Made by a program: the position numbers and the translations under genes. Positions 9,516 through 18,775 of a stretch of DNA of 64,000 bases are shown here, in pieces (within the stretch, counting starts at the first letter, position 1; each line of letters starts with the position of its first letter). Source of the stretch: Flavobacterium sp. SH_e (GTDB lineage Bacteria; Bacteroidota; Bacteroidia; Flavobacteriales; Flavobacteriaceae); the NCBI RefSeq assembly GCF_025717045.1, contig NZ_JAOVZN010000006.1, positions 98,610 to 162,609 of the forward strand, written 5' to 3'. The notes under the pieces were generated by a model that searched no databases, had not been told where the DNA came from, and saw nothing but the letters and a program-made list of their open reading frames with translations.

Positions 9516-10868
9516 ATGTCAATGTCATTTATAGTTGCCTGCGAGAACGGGAACCGAAAAATAGCCGAATTGCTGCTTCAAAATAAAGAAGTAGATGTAA
9601 AATATACTGACGAACAAGGCAGAACCGCTCTTCATTATGCCGCACACCGTGGTTATCTCGATATTGTGAAAATTCTAATCGAGGAAGGTGCCGATATTAA
9701 CTACGAAGATCATCAAGGAGAAACGCCTTTGTATTTTGCCTGTCTTCAAAAACAAAAACAAACGGCACTGCATCTTTTAGAAAACGGAGCAGAAATCACG
9801 AAGAATGATAAATACGGAAATAGTCTGCTGCATTTAGTTGTTCAGACGGCTCAAATCGAAATTGCAACAAAGTTGCTTCAAGCCGGAGTAGATGTTAATT
9901 TACTGAATAACAATGGAGAAACTCCACTATTATTGGCTTCTGCAAAATTAAATAGAGAAATTATCCAATTGCTTTTAGACAATGGAGCAGATATTAACGT
10001 TACGGATAAACAGGGAAATACACCACTTATTTACGCTTGTTATACCAAATCTATTCCAATGGTGACATTGCTTTTAGATAATGGTACCGATATAAACCAC
10101 GCGAATCATTCTGGCGAAAATGCACTTTTAATTGCTTGTTATGAAACCAACAGAATGTTAGCTAAATTATTGATTGAAAGAGGTGCAGATGTATTTACTT
10201 CAAGCAATACTGGATATTCTCCTATTTGGTACGCTTGCGCGAATAATCAAAAAGAAATTGTCGCCTTGTTCCTTGAAAATGGAGTTGATGTGAACTACAG
10301 CAAACCTGTTGCCAACGATACTTCATCTATGAATGATTATTTGGATTGGATTGTAAGCGCCACAAATATTTCAAACGAATCGAGTTTTACTTTGAACAGT
10401 TCATACACGTATGGAGGAGAAAGTCTGCTGCATGTCGCAACCAAAAAAGGGAACTTAAGCATGGTTAAATTGCTTATCGAAGCTGGAGCAAACATCAATA
10501 TTCAAGACGAATCTGGAAATACGCCACTTCATTACAGCGCCGCAAACGGAAAGAAAGATGTTGTAAAATATTTATTGGACAATAAAGCCGATGCATCAAT
10601 CGTAAACGTGAAAGAACAAAAAGCGATAGATTATTCGAATGTAAAAGGCTTTAATGAAATTACAGAACTGATTCTGAAATACGCTCCGTCAGGAACTGTT
10701 GTAAATCCAATAAATACTCCACAACAACCCGAAGCACCAAAAGCCGAAGTTTCAAATTCGATGGAAGCAAAGAAAAAGGCCTTATTAGATTTGAAAGAAC
10801 TTCTAGACGCCGGAATTTTAACATCAGAAGAATTTGATGTCGAGAAAAGTAAAATTTTAAAAGGATAA
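9516..10868 (+). CDS. Ankyrin repeat protein with C-terminal SHOCT domain
   Basis: About eleven ankyrin repeats fill residues 1-385, with regular helix-turn units such as LLENGAEITKNDKYGNSLLH and LLDNGADINVTDKQGNTPL. A loop of about 40 residues interrupts the array near 265-305. A linker rich in Pro and Ala follows, and the last 30 residues form a SHOCT domain (KKALLDLKELLDAGILTSEE). SHOCT modules are usually short oligomerisation tails. The gene follows the first ankyrin gene by 29 bp and precedes a lipoprotein gene by 17 bp, so a three-gene operon is likely. Confidence 0.9.
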   Translation: MSMSFIVACENGNRKIAELLLQNKEVDVKYTDEQGRTALHYAAHRGYLDIVKILIEEGADINYEDHQGETPLYFACLQKQKQTALHLLENGAEITKNDKYGNSLLHLVVQTAQIEIATKLLQAGVDVNLLNNNGETPLLLASAKLNREIIQLLLDNGADINVTDKQGNTPLIYACYTKSIPMVTLLLDNGTDINHANHSGENALLIACYETNRMLAKLLIERGADVFTSSNTGYSPIWYACANNQKEIVALFLENGVDVNYSKPVANDTSSMNDYLDWIVSATNISNESSFTLNSSYTYGGESLLHVATKKGNLSMVKLLIEAGANINIQDESGNTPLHYSAANGKKDVVKYLLDNKADASIVNVKEQKAIDYSNVKGFNEITELILKYAPSGTVVNPINTPQQPEAPKAEVSNSMEAKKKALLDLKELLDAGILTSEEFDVEKSKILKG

Positions 10869-10885
10869 ATATAAATAAACACAAA

Positions 10886-11428
10886 ATGAAAAAAATCTTA
10901 AATGCCACAACTCTATTTTTAGTATTAATTGCCGGAAGCTTAGTTTCTACCTCTTGTACCAACCTTTCACCAGAAAAAACCTTTGAAATTGCTGCTTTAA
11001 ATTCGAATTTATTATCTCGTTTTGGAAGTAAAGAAATCAACGAAAAGCTGCAATCTGAAGCACAAGTTTATGATGAAACTCAAAAAAAGATGATTCCGTC
11101 TACTTATCAAGATTCTTTTAAATATGATATTAGCAATTTAGAAGCGCGATTAAAAACAATTCAGGACATACCAGAAGACGAAGACAATAAAGAACTTCTT
11201 CAAGCGTCAAAAGATTTATTTACCTATGCAATTGCGAAACAAAAAGAAGGCTATTTGCCAATTGCCAAACTGAAAGATGAAAAAGCTTCTCCAGAACAAA
11301 TAGAAAAAGCAATTGCTGATTTCGATGCTTTAACCCAAAAAGATATAGATGCAAAGTTTACCAAATTGATGAATGTGGCACAAACTTATGTGGATAAGCA
11401 TAATATCAATGCTAAAATTGGAATTTAA
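10886..11428 (+). CDS. Putative lipoprotein, 180 aa
   Basis: The N-terminus is a signal peptide with a lipobox-like cysteine near residue 24 (SLVSTSC), so the protein is probably a membrane-anchored lipoprotein. The remainder is acidic and helical, with no recognised domain. It is the last gene of the ankyrin operon and is closed by a very strong hairpin. Its tight spacing to the SHOCT ankyrin protein suggests a related job, but nothing in the sequence says what it is. Confidence 0.75.
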   Translation: MKKILNATTLFLVLIAGSLVSTSCTNLSPEKTFEIAALNSNLLSRFGSKEINEKLQSEAQVYDETQKKMIPSTYQDSFKYDISNLEARLKTIQDIPEDEDNKELLQASKDLFTYAIAKQKEGYLPIAKLKDEKASPEQIEKAIADFDALTQKDIDAKFTKLMNVAQTYVDKHNINAKIGI

Positions 11429-11442
11429 ATTTCTCTTATTAT

Positions 11443-11490
11443 AAACAACAAACCCTATTTTGTAATGTTACAAAATAGGGTTTGTTGTTT
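11443..11490. terminator. Bidirectional terminator with 23-bp perfect stem
   Basis: The arms 11443-11465 and 11468-11490 are exact reverse complements around a 2-base centre. The stem starts AAACAACAAACCC. It lies between convergent genes and provides T-rich flanks on both strands, so it should stop transcription from both sides. Confidence 0.85.
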
Positions 11491-11503
11491 TAATTTATAG
11501 ATT

Positions 11504-11734
11504 TTAAGTCTCTTTAACCGTAATAATTTTCACTGGACAAGCTTTTGCTGCCAATTCACAGCTTTCAACAATTGCATGATTGGGAGATTTTAATGTAAAA
11601 AATCCTTTTGCATTCTGCGAATGAATGAGAACCGATTTTCCATCTTTTTTAGACATCTGAAAATGAACTGGATCCATTTCGACACAGTAATTACAGCCAA
11701 TACATTTATCTCGTTGTAATGTTATAATAACCAT
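11504..11734 (-). CDS. Ferredoxin-like 4Fe-4S protein
   Basis: This 76-aa protein has the single-cluster pattern CIGCNYC (Cys11, 14, 17) with a distant CP motif at Cys66; Cys59 is an extra cysteine. It should carry electrons in the cytoplasm through one [4Fe-4S] cluster. The start codon shares one base with the stop of the upstream U32-family gene, which implies translational coupling. That U32 protein itself has a four-cysteine cluster site, so the ferredoxin may serve it. This partnership is inferred from position only. Confidence 0.88.
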   Translation of the reverse strand: MVIITLQRDKCIGCNYCVEMDPVHFQMSKKDGKSVLIHSQNAKGFFTLKSPNHAIVESCELAAKACPVKIITVKET

Positions 11735-12993
11735 TATGCCTCAACAATTTTATATAATTTGTCCGACATTCTGATTCTGAATGGAAGTTTAAAAGTACAA
11801 TCGTCTCCTTTTGTTGCTTTTTCTACCGTAATATCATTCACAAACATTTCATCGATAATCATTTCCTGAGCTCCTGTACTTGGTCCAGTCACCAAAATTT
11901 TATCTCCAATTTTTATATCATAAGCTTCAATTTTAAACTGTCCAACTTCTGCTTTTGGGAAATAATGCGTTCCTTTTCCAACATAAACCTTTTTTTGCGT
12001 TGCAGCTGATCCTGGAATATCGCTCCACTCGCCTAATTCCTGACCTAGATAATATCCTGACCAGAATCCCCGATTGTAAACTGTTTCTAAAGCTTTCATC
12101 CAAACTGCCGTTTTTTCTTTTGAGAAAGTGCCTTTGTAATACGCATCAATCGCTTCGCGATACATTTTAGTTACTGTTGCAACGTATTCTGGCGCGCGTC
12201 CACGGCCTTCGATTTTTAAAACTTTAATTCCAGAATCAATTACTTGATCCAAGAAGTCGATTGTACATAAATCTTTTGGCGACATCATGTATTCGCTATC
12301 TAATTCGATCTCAAAACCAGTTTCCTGATCGATAACTGTATATTTTTTTCGGCAGTTTTGTTTGCAAGCGCCACGATTCGCTGATGAATTATGCGAATGC
12401 AAGCTCAAATAACATTTTCCTGAAACCGCCATACATAAAGCACCGTGACCAAAAATCTCGATTTCAACTAAATTTCCGTTTGGTCCTTTAATTTGTTCTT
12501 TCTCAATTTGGTCGGTGATATTTTTTATTTGGCGTAAACTCAGTTCGCGACTTAAAACCATTGTATCGGCAAATAAACTGTAGAATTTTATGGTTTCTAT
12601 ATTCGTCACATTCAATTGTGTTGAAATATGGACTTCCATTCCAATCGATCTTGCCATAGCAATTACGGCTTGATCTGATGCAATTACAGCTGTAATATTT
12701 GCCTCTTTGGCTTTTGTCAATAATGTTTTTACGACTGATAAATCGTGATCGTAAATAATCGTGTTTAAAGTAAGATAGCTTCGAACGTTTTTGGCTCCAC
12801 ATCGATTGGCGATTTCTTTTAAATCATCAATCGTAAAATTCACCGTTGAACGCGCACGCATATTAAGCTGTTCAACACCAAAATATACTGAATCACAGCC
12901 ATTATCTAAAGCAGCCTGAAGCGACTCAAAATCTCCAGCCGGAGACATAAGTTCAATTTTATTGGTAAGTGTCATTTTTGATTTAATATTCAA
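11734..12993 (-). CDS. U32 family protein, TrhP-like tRNA hydroxylation factor
   Basis: The 419-aa protein belongs to the family named peptidase U32, whose E. coli member TrhP (YegQ) makes 5-hydroxyuridine at tRNA position 34 with prephenate. The barrel begins LMSPAGDFESL. Four cysteines (187, 194, 210, 214) in the GALCMAVSGKC and GACKQNC motifs are the probable iron-sulfur ligands. Residues 334-419 form the U32 C-terminal domain, which recurs at the end of the neighbouring rhodanese. A start at 12975 (MTLTNK) is equally possible. The tRNA role is inferred from family; other U32 proteins act on rRNA or ubiquinone. Confidence 0.85.
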   Translation of the reverse strand: MNIKSKMTLTNKIELMSPAGDFESLQAALDNGCDSVYFGVEQLNMRARSTVNFTIDDLKEIANRCGAKNVRSYLTLNTIIYDHDLSVVKTLLTKAKEANITAVIASDQAVIAMARSIGMEVHISTQLNVTNIETIKFYSLFADTMVLSRELSLRQIKNITDQIEKEQIKGPNGNLVEIEIFGHGALCMAVSGKCYLSLHSHNSSANRGACKQNCRKKYTVIDQETGFEIELDSEYMMSPKDLCTIDFLDQVIDSGIKVLKIEGRGRAPEYVATVTKMYREAIDAYYKGTFSKEKTAVWMKALETVYNRGFWSGYYLGQELGEWSDIPGSAATQKKVYVGKGTHYFPKAEVGQFKIEAYDIKIGDKILVTGPSTGAQEMIIDEMFVNDITVEKATKGDDCTFKLPFRIRMSDKLYKIVEA

Positions 12994-13117
12994 ATGACAA
13001 AAATAATGTGGGTATAATTAGATTACTATGATATATATCATAGTCTATATTTTAAAAATTATCCGCAGTATATTATTAACAAAATTTAACGTAAACGCCG
13101 CAGCACTCCTATTTAAT

Positions 13118-14476
13118 TCAATCTAAAATCTTGTATACTTTATCAGACAATCTAATTCTGAAAGGAACCTCAAAAGTAACTTTATCACCAACTTTAGCAG
13201 TTTGAGTTTCTGTCCCGTCAACAATGATTTTGTCTAAAACCAATTCCTGTTCACCAGTTGTAGGACCAGAAATAAGGATTCTATCACCGCTGTTTAATTC
13301 GTGATTTTCTACAGTAAATTGTCCAACTTGAGCTTTTACGTAATAATGCTCAGCTTTTCCAAGAAGTACTTTTTTTACTTTTATTTTCTGACGAATGTCG
13401 GCTGGTTTTTGAGCTGTACCTAAAGCAGTTTCTGGCAGTTCACCTGAATGTTTGAATTTTAGATTTTCAGATTTTCCTTTTCTGAAAACCTTATTTCCAA
13501 CTTGTTTTCCAGTTCTTAAGCGAACCTGATCTACCAAAGGCATATGAATAATTTCTAAACATTCTGTAGAACAGCAGTTTTCCATTGCCGCTTTACAATC
13601 ATCACACTGAATAAATAATAAATGGCAACCGTCATTTTCGCAATTCGTGTGATTGTCGCAAGGTTTTCCGCATTGGTGGCATTGCGAAATAATATCATCT
13701 GTAATTCTTTCGCCTAGACGATTATCAAAAACGAAATTTTTACCAATGAATTTACTTTCTAGACCTTCTTCTTTCAATTGTTTAGCATAGTTGATAATTC
13801 CGCCTTCTAATTGATAAACATTTTTGAAGCCTTGGTGTTTAAAATAAGCACTTGCTTTTTCACAACGAATTCCTCCGGTACAATACATTACCAGATTTTT
13901 ATCGTCTTTGTGATCTTTAAGCTGTTCATTGATAATTGGCAAACTCTCTCTGAAAGTTTCAACATCTGGAGTAATCGCGCCTTTGAAATGTCCAACTTCA
14001 CTTTCGTAGTGATTTCTGAAATCTACTACAATTGTGTTTGGATCATCAAGGATTTCGTTGAATTCTTTGGCTTTCAAGTGAACGCCAATATTAGTTACAT
14101 CAAAAGTATCATCATTTAAACCGTCAGCAACGATTTTATGACGCACTTTGATAGTCAATTTTAAAAAGGAATGATCGTCTTGTTCTACAGCAACATTCAA
14201 TCGTATACCTTTCATGAAATCGTAAACTTCAAGAGTTTCTCTGAAAGCTTCAAAATTTTCGGCAGGAACACTCATTTGAGCATTTATTCCTTCGCTGGCA
14301 ACATAAATTCGACCTAATGCATCAAGGGCATTCCAGGCTACGAATAAATCATTACGAAATTTTTGTGGATCTTGAATTTTGGCATACGCATAGAAAGACA
14401 ACGTAAGACGTTGTTTACCTGCATCATCGATCATGATTGCTCTTTCTTCTGCGCTCAAAGTGTTATACAGTTGCAT
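13118..14476 (-). CDS. trhO: Rhodanese-like TrhO (tRNA U34 hydroxylase) with U32 C-terminal domain
   Basis: This 452-aa protein matches TrhO (YceA), the O2-dependent enzyme for 5-hydroxyuridine at tRNA position 34. It has an acylphosphatase-like N-terminal part and a rhodanese domain with the active loop CTGGIRC (Cys199). A cysteine-rich segment follows at 266-306, probably a zinc site. Residues 366-452 are extra: they align with the end of the U32 protein next door at about 41 of 84 positions by eye, including VGQF, GDKI/RIL, GP-TG and PFRIR-SDK-YKI. The genes are separated by 124 bp and share a strand. The added domain probably contacts tRNA, as an inference. Confidence 0.9.
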   Translation of the reverse strand: MQLYNTLSAEERAIMIDDAGKQRLTLSFYAYAKIQDPQKFRNDLFVAWNALDALGRIYVASEGINAQMSVPAENFEAFRETLEVYDFMKGIRLNVAVEQDDHSFLKLTIKVRHKIVADGLNDDTFDVTNIGVHLKAKEFNEILDDPNTIVVDFRNHYESEVGHFKGAITPDVETFRESLPIINEQLKDHKDDKNLVMYCTGGIRCEKASAYFKHQGFKNVYQLEGGIINYAKQLKEEGLESKFIGKNFVFDNRLGERITDDIISQCHQCGKPCDNHTNCENDGCHLLFIQCDDCKAAMENCCSTECLEIIHMPLVDQVRLRTGKQVGNKVFRKGKSENLKFKHSGELPETALGTAQKPADIRQKIKVKKVLLGKAEHYYVKAQVGQFTVENHELNSGDRILISGPTTGEQELVLDKIIVDGTETQTAKVGDKVTFEVPFRIRLSDKVYKILD

Positions 14477-14671
14477 GCTATAAACAGTTTTAAGTTAAGA
14501 ATATATGATTTTTTAGATTTTCTTTAAAATCTGCGGCAAATTTAGGGTTTATTTTGAGATTAAAAATTCTATTTCCTCAATTATCTGATTTTTTTAACAT
14601 CTATCAGATATTAAATAGTGCCTTTTGCTTTCAATTAAAGAAATCTGACTAGCGAAATACTTTAACATTCA

Positions 14672-16357
14672 TTACTTATAATCAATCGACTTGTTTTGTG
14701 TAACACTTAAAACTACATCATCTACAGAAACCGAACGGCTTATGTGTCCAACAAGTGATTCAATATCCTCTTTGCGAAGGCTATCACGAACATCAGAACG
14801 TGCTTCGGTAATTTTTAAGTCAATGTTCTTTTCACGTAAATCAAGAAACAAATTTTTTAAAAAACGAACTCCGGCAATATCAATTCTGGGAGAAGAATTA
14901 AGATCTAATATTACCGTTTTTAAAGAACTCGATTCGCTATAGACTTTTCCCCAAATCTGTTCTTTGATGTGCTCAACATTAAAATAAAAAATGGAAGATT
15001 CTACTCTGACAATCAAGACGTTTTCAATCTTTTCATTATCGGGATGTCTTTTCAGATCTGTATACTGTCTCGTTCCAGCAACTCTTCCTAAAAACGCAAC
15101 ATTCGGTTTTGATGCAGCTTTTAACAACAACAATAAAGTTACTAAAGTAGCAAGTAATACTCCCGCAAGAATTCCCCAAATAAGCACGCCCGCAAGCGCA
15201 ATCATAACAACTGCAAATTCTTGTTTGTCTATTTTATAAAGATGTTGCATTTCTTTGAAATCAAAAAGACCTCTTATAGCCACAAGAACAATTGATGCCA
15301 GAATTACCGTTGGCAAATTTTGAAGATATCCTGTTAAAAACAAAAGACAGCAGGCAATTGTCGCCGAAGCAAACAAAAGAGATAATGGTGTTTTAGCTCC
15401 TGCGGAATTATTTACTGCAGATTGAGACAAACCTCCTGCGACAGGATAGCCTTGTCCAAGTGCTACAGCGGCATTGGCAACTCCAAGTGCCAAAAGCTCT
15501 TGACGCGGATTTATTACATATCCATTTTTTTGTGCCAATGTTCGACCAGCAGAAACACTTTCGATATATGATAATAAAAAACAAGCCATTGCAAGTGGCA
15601 AAACCTCTTCGCCATCTCGAACTCGAAGAGCTGGCAAATGAAACTCTGGAAGTCCGGTTGGAATAACTCCAACTATTTTAAATCCAGCATCTTTTAATGA
15701 TGTTGCAGAAATGAGAATAATCGACAAAACCACAATTAGAATAGCAACCGGCAATTGAGGAGCGATTTTTTCGCCAGCAATTAATACTAAAATCGCAATT
15801 ATTCCAAAAATAAAAACGGTCGTATTCATATCTGGAATCTGCTGGAAGAGAATTATAATCCGTTCTACAAAATTATCTCCTCCGCCATGTACACCAAATA
15901 ATTTGGGCAACTGTGTTAAACCAATTGTTATTGCCGCTCCAGCTTTGAATCCAACTAAAACTGTTTCGCTAATAAAATTAATAATGCCACTCAATCTCAA
16001 AAAGTAAGCTATTATAGCCATTCCAGCAAAGACCAATGCTGTTAGAGATGCAATTTCCGACCATCGCGCTATATCTCCATTTGCCATACTTGAAATAGTA
16101 GTTCCAATTAATAATGAAATTGCAGAGGTCGGACCGATTGCAAGTTGTCTACTTGTTCCAAAAAAAGCATAAAATATTCCGCCAAGAAGATAACCATAAA
16201 TTCCGTATTGTGGAGGTAATCCTGCTAATGTAGCATAAGCCAAAGACACAGGAATTCCGTAAGCCGCAAGTGTTATTCCTGCAACAAAATCCTTTTTTAG
16301 GTCTTTCTTTTTGTACTCTTTAATCCAGTCTCCAGCGGGTAAAAACTTAGAAGTCAT
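14672..16357 (-). CDS. SulP family anion transporter
   Basis: The 561-aa integral membrane protein has 10-12 hydrophobic segments and the SulP signature in the first third (PVSLAYATLAGLPPQYGIYG). A cytoplasmic STAS domain fills about residues 435-550. SulP proteins move sulfate, bicarbonate or other anions with Na+ or H+. The substrate cannot be read from sequence, and no sulfate assimilation genes are close. The PPK2 gene lies 32 bp upstream on the same strand, so they may be transcribed together. Confidence 0.9.
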   Translation of the reverse strand: MTSKFLPAGDWIKEYKKKDLKKDFVAGITLAAYGIPVSLAYATLAGLPPQYGIYGYLLGGIFYAFFGTSRQLAIGPTSAISLLIGTTISSMANGDIARWSEIASLTALVFAGMAIIAYFLRLSGIINFISETVLVGFKAGAAITIGLTQLPKLFGVHGGGDNFVERIIILFQQIPDMNTTVFIFGIIAILVLIAGEKIAPQLPVAILIVVLSIILISATSLKDAGFKIVGVIPTGLPEFHLPALRVRDGEEVLPLAMACFLLSYIESVSAGRTLAQKNGYVINPRQELLALGVANAAVALGQGYPVAGGLSQSAVNNSAGAKTPLSLLFASATIACCLLFLTGYLQNLPTVILASIVLVAIRGLFDFKEMQHLYKIDKQEFAVVMIALAGVLIWGILAGVLLATLVTLLLLLKAASKPNVAFLGRVAGTRQYTDLKRHPDNEKIENVLIVRVESSIFYFNVEHIKEQIWGKVYSESSSLKTVILDLNSSPRIDIAGVRFLKNLFLDLREKNIDLKITEARSDVRDSLRKEDIESLVGHISRSVSVDDVVLSVTQNKSIDYK

Positions 16358-16389
16358 AATTAAAAATGGCTAAACATAGCTGTAAAAAG

Positions 16390-17352
16390 TTAATCTTTCT
16401 CGTTGAGCAATGCTTTTTTTACTTCATTTAGTTCTGCAATTTTTTCGGGGCTAACTTTCGGATATTCTAAATCCATTTCATCCAAAGCATGAATTATTGC
16501 AGAAGCAATTACAATTCGTGCATAATATTTATTGTCGGCAGGAATAACATACCAAGGAGATTTTTTGGTTGATGTATTTTTAATCAATTCCTCATAAGCG
16601 TGCATATAATCATCCCAAAAACCACGTTCTTTAGCATCGGCTGCGCTAAATTTCCAGTTTTTATCAGGATTATCAACTCTTTCAATAAATCTTTTCTTTT
16701 GTTCTTCTTTTGAAATATTCAAAAAGAATTTGATCACAATCGTTCCGTTTCTATTGAGATATCTTTCAAAGTTTCGAATATCCTCAAAACGATTTTCCCA
16801 AATATCTTTAGTTATTAATTTTTCAGGGATTTTCTGTCCTCTTAATATTTGTTCGTGAACACGAACTACTAAAACTTCTTCATAATAAGAACGATTGAAA
16901 ATACCAATGCGACCTCTTTCTGGAAGATGTTTCTGGCAACGCCACAAATAATCATGGTCTAATTCTTCAGAACTTGGTCCTTTAAAAGAAGAAACTTGAC
17001 AACCCTGCGGATTTATACCCGACATGACATGCTTAATCGCACCGTCTTTTCCAGCGGCATCCATCGCTTGAAAAATAAGAAGTACCGACCATTTATCCTG
17101 TGCATACAGAGTATCCTGCATAGCGGCCAGGGCTTTAACTCCCATTTTTAATGTTTCTTTTACTACCGATTTATCTTCATTACCATCATGAGACGTAGGT
17201 TTACCTTTTAGAGTAAAATCTTTATCGTCGCCTACACAATATTGCTCTGAGAATTTTTTTGCCCGATGCAACAGTTCTTTTTTAGTTATTTTTTTTAAAT
17301 CATTAGAATCTGACTCTAAATCTTTGCTTTTTTTCTTGTTATTCTTTGACAT
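16390..17352 (-). CDS. Polyphosphate kinase 2 family protein
   Basis: The 320-aa protein has the single PPK2 domain: Walker A-like MDAAGKDG (97-104), Walker B-like IFNRSYYEEVL (about 151-161) and the lid motif further on. PPK2 enzymes transfer phosphate between polyphosphate and nucleotides. One domain with a basic N-terminal extension fits the class that phosphorylates AMP or ADP from polyphosphate, but subclass assignment needs a tree. The N-terminal 25 residues are very rich in Lys and Ser. The SulP gene is downstream, 32 bp away. Confidence 0.9.
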   Translation of the reverse strand: MSKNNKKKSKDLESDSNDLKKITKKELLHRAKKFSEQYCVGDDKDFTLKGKPTSHDGNEDKSVVKETLKMGVKALAAMQDTLYAQDKWSVLLIFQAMDAAGKDGAIKHVMSGINPQGCQVSSFKGPSSEELDHDYLWRCQKHLPERGRIGIFNRSYYEEVLVVRVHEQILRGQKIPEKLITKDIWENRFEDIRNFERYLNRNGTIVIKFFLNISKEEQKKRFIERVDNPDKNWKFSAADAKERGFWDDYMHAYEELIKNTSTKKSPWYVIPADNKYYARIVIASAIIHALDEMDLEYPKVSPEKIAELNEVKKALLNEKD

Positions 17353-17611
17353 AGTTAGAAAAATTTTGAATTAATATTCTTGCCTTTTTGAATAAATTCT
17401 TCTTACAAAAATGCAGTTCATCGGTATAAGATATCTCTTTATCTATATTCTCACTACTTATTGAAAACCAGATAACTAAAATTTCAACTAAAATTAACAA
17501 AATTCGCACAATATTTAATCATCTAACCAAAAAATCGCTAACTTAGCTCTTGCACTTTACTGGTTTTTAATTAGTTGTATTTAATAAATTTTATCTAAAA
17601 AGAATTTAACA

Positions 17612-18757
17612 ATGAACAAAATCTACTCCTCAGCAATCTTACTAAGTCTTTTGATGTTTTCTTGCAAAAAAGAAACACCTCCAAGCCCCAAACCACTAGA
17701 AATTTCAGTTACAACCGTTTTACAACAAGATGTAAAATTAGAATCTGAGTATACGGGGCAGACATTTGGTCAATCTGATATACAAATCAACCCCAGAGTT
17801 GATGGTATTATAGAAAGCATGAACTTCAAAGAAGGAAGTTTTGTTAAAAAGGGACAATTACTTTACACTATTGATCCTTTGCCATATAAAGCCAAACTTA
17901 GTGAAGCCGAAGGAGTTGCAGCAGAATCACAAGCGCGTTTGTCTAAAACCAAATCAGATTTGGATATGATAACTCCATTAGCGAAATCGAATGCGGTCAG
18001 CCAAAGAGAATTAGTCTCTGCAAAATCAGCTTACAGTGCTTCGGTAGCGCAAATAAAAGCTTCTGAAGGTTCTCTGCAAAATGCAAGAATTGAATTGGGC
18101 TATTGCAAAATTACTGCACCAATTTCAGGACTAATTGGCTTATCCAAGGTAAGGGTTGGCGATTATGTAAGACCTGGGCCAGCATCCATTTTAAATACAA
18201 TTTCTGATCTTGGAGATGTAAGAGTTCGTTTCACTATAAGCGAACAGGAATTTCTTCGTCTATACAGAGAGTTCAACAAACCCAATTCAGATTTAAAAGG
18301 ATCTGGAGCAACTGTTTCCATAAAATTATCAGACGGTTCTATTTATCCTCAAACAGGAAAAGTAAGTTTTGCCGACAGACAAATTGACCCATCAACTGGT
18401 GCGATTACATTTGAAGCCGCTTTTCCAAACCCAGACAAATTACTTCGTCCTGGTCAATATGTAAAAGTTGCACTGCTAACAGACATTCGCAAAGAAGCAA
18501 TTGTAATTCCGCAGCGCGCCGTTATAGAAGTGCAAGGTATTTATCAAGTTTACGTAGTAGGAAATGATAATAAAGTACAAATGCAAATTGTAAAACCTGG
18601 CCCAGCAATTAAAAACGGATATATTATTGAAGAAGGATTAAAACCCGGCGATAAGATAGCTATGGGAGGTACTTCTTTATTGAAAAATGGAAGTGTTATT
18701 ACTCCCAAAATCATTCAATGGCAATTGGGCGATCCTGAAACTGTAACTGCAAAGTAA
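17612..18757 (+). CDS. RND efflux periplasmic adaptor lipoprotein
   Basis: This is the membrane-fusion subunit of a tripartite drug efflux pump. The 381-aa product starts with a lipoprotein signal (LLMFSC, Cys near 18), followed by a barrel-sandwich half (VDGIIESMNFKEGSFVKKGQ), a helical hairpin and the second lipoyl half (ITAPISGLIGLSKVRVGDYV). A beta-barrel and a membrane-proximal domain complete the AcrA/MexA order. The permease gene starts 18 bp downstream. No regulator gene is adjacent; the 259 bp before it has no clear operator. Confidence 0.93.
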   Translation: MNKIYSSAILLSLLMFSCKKETPPSPKPLEISVTTVLQQDVKLESEYTGQTFGQSDIQINPRVDGIIESMNFKEGSFVKKGQLLYTIDPLPYKAKLSEAEGVAAESQARLSKTKSDLDMITPLAKSNAVSQRELVSAKSAYSASVAQIKASEGSLQNARIELGYCKITAPISGLIGLSKVRVGDYVRPGPASILNTISDLGDVRVRFTISEQEFLRLYREFNKPNSDLKGSGATVSIKLSDGSIYPQTGKVSFADRQIDPSTGAITFEAAFPNPDKLLRPGQYVKVALLTDIRKEAIVIPQRAVIEVQGIYQVYVVGNDNKVQMQIVKPGPAIKNGYIIEEGLKPGDKIAMGGTSLLKNGSVITPKIIQWQLGDPETVTAK

Positions 18758-18775
18758 TCTAAATCACATACTATT

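Noticed and set aside
11734..12993. Protease function for the U32 protein
   Set aside because: The peptidase name is historical. The four-cysteine motif and TrhO neighbour favour the RNA-modifying branch.
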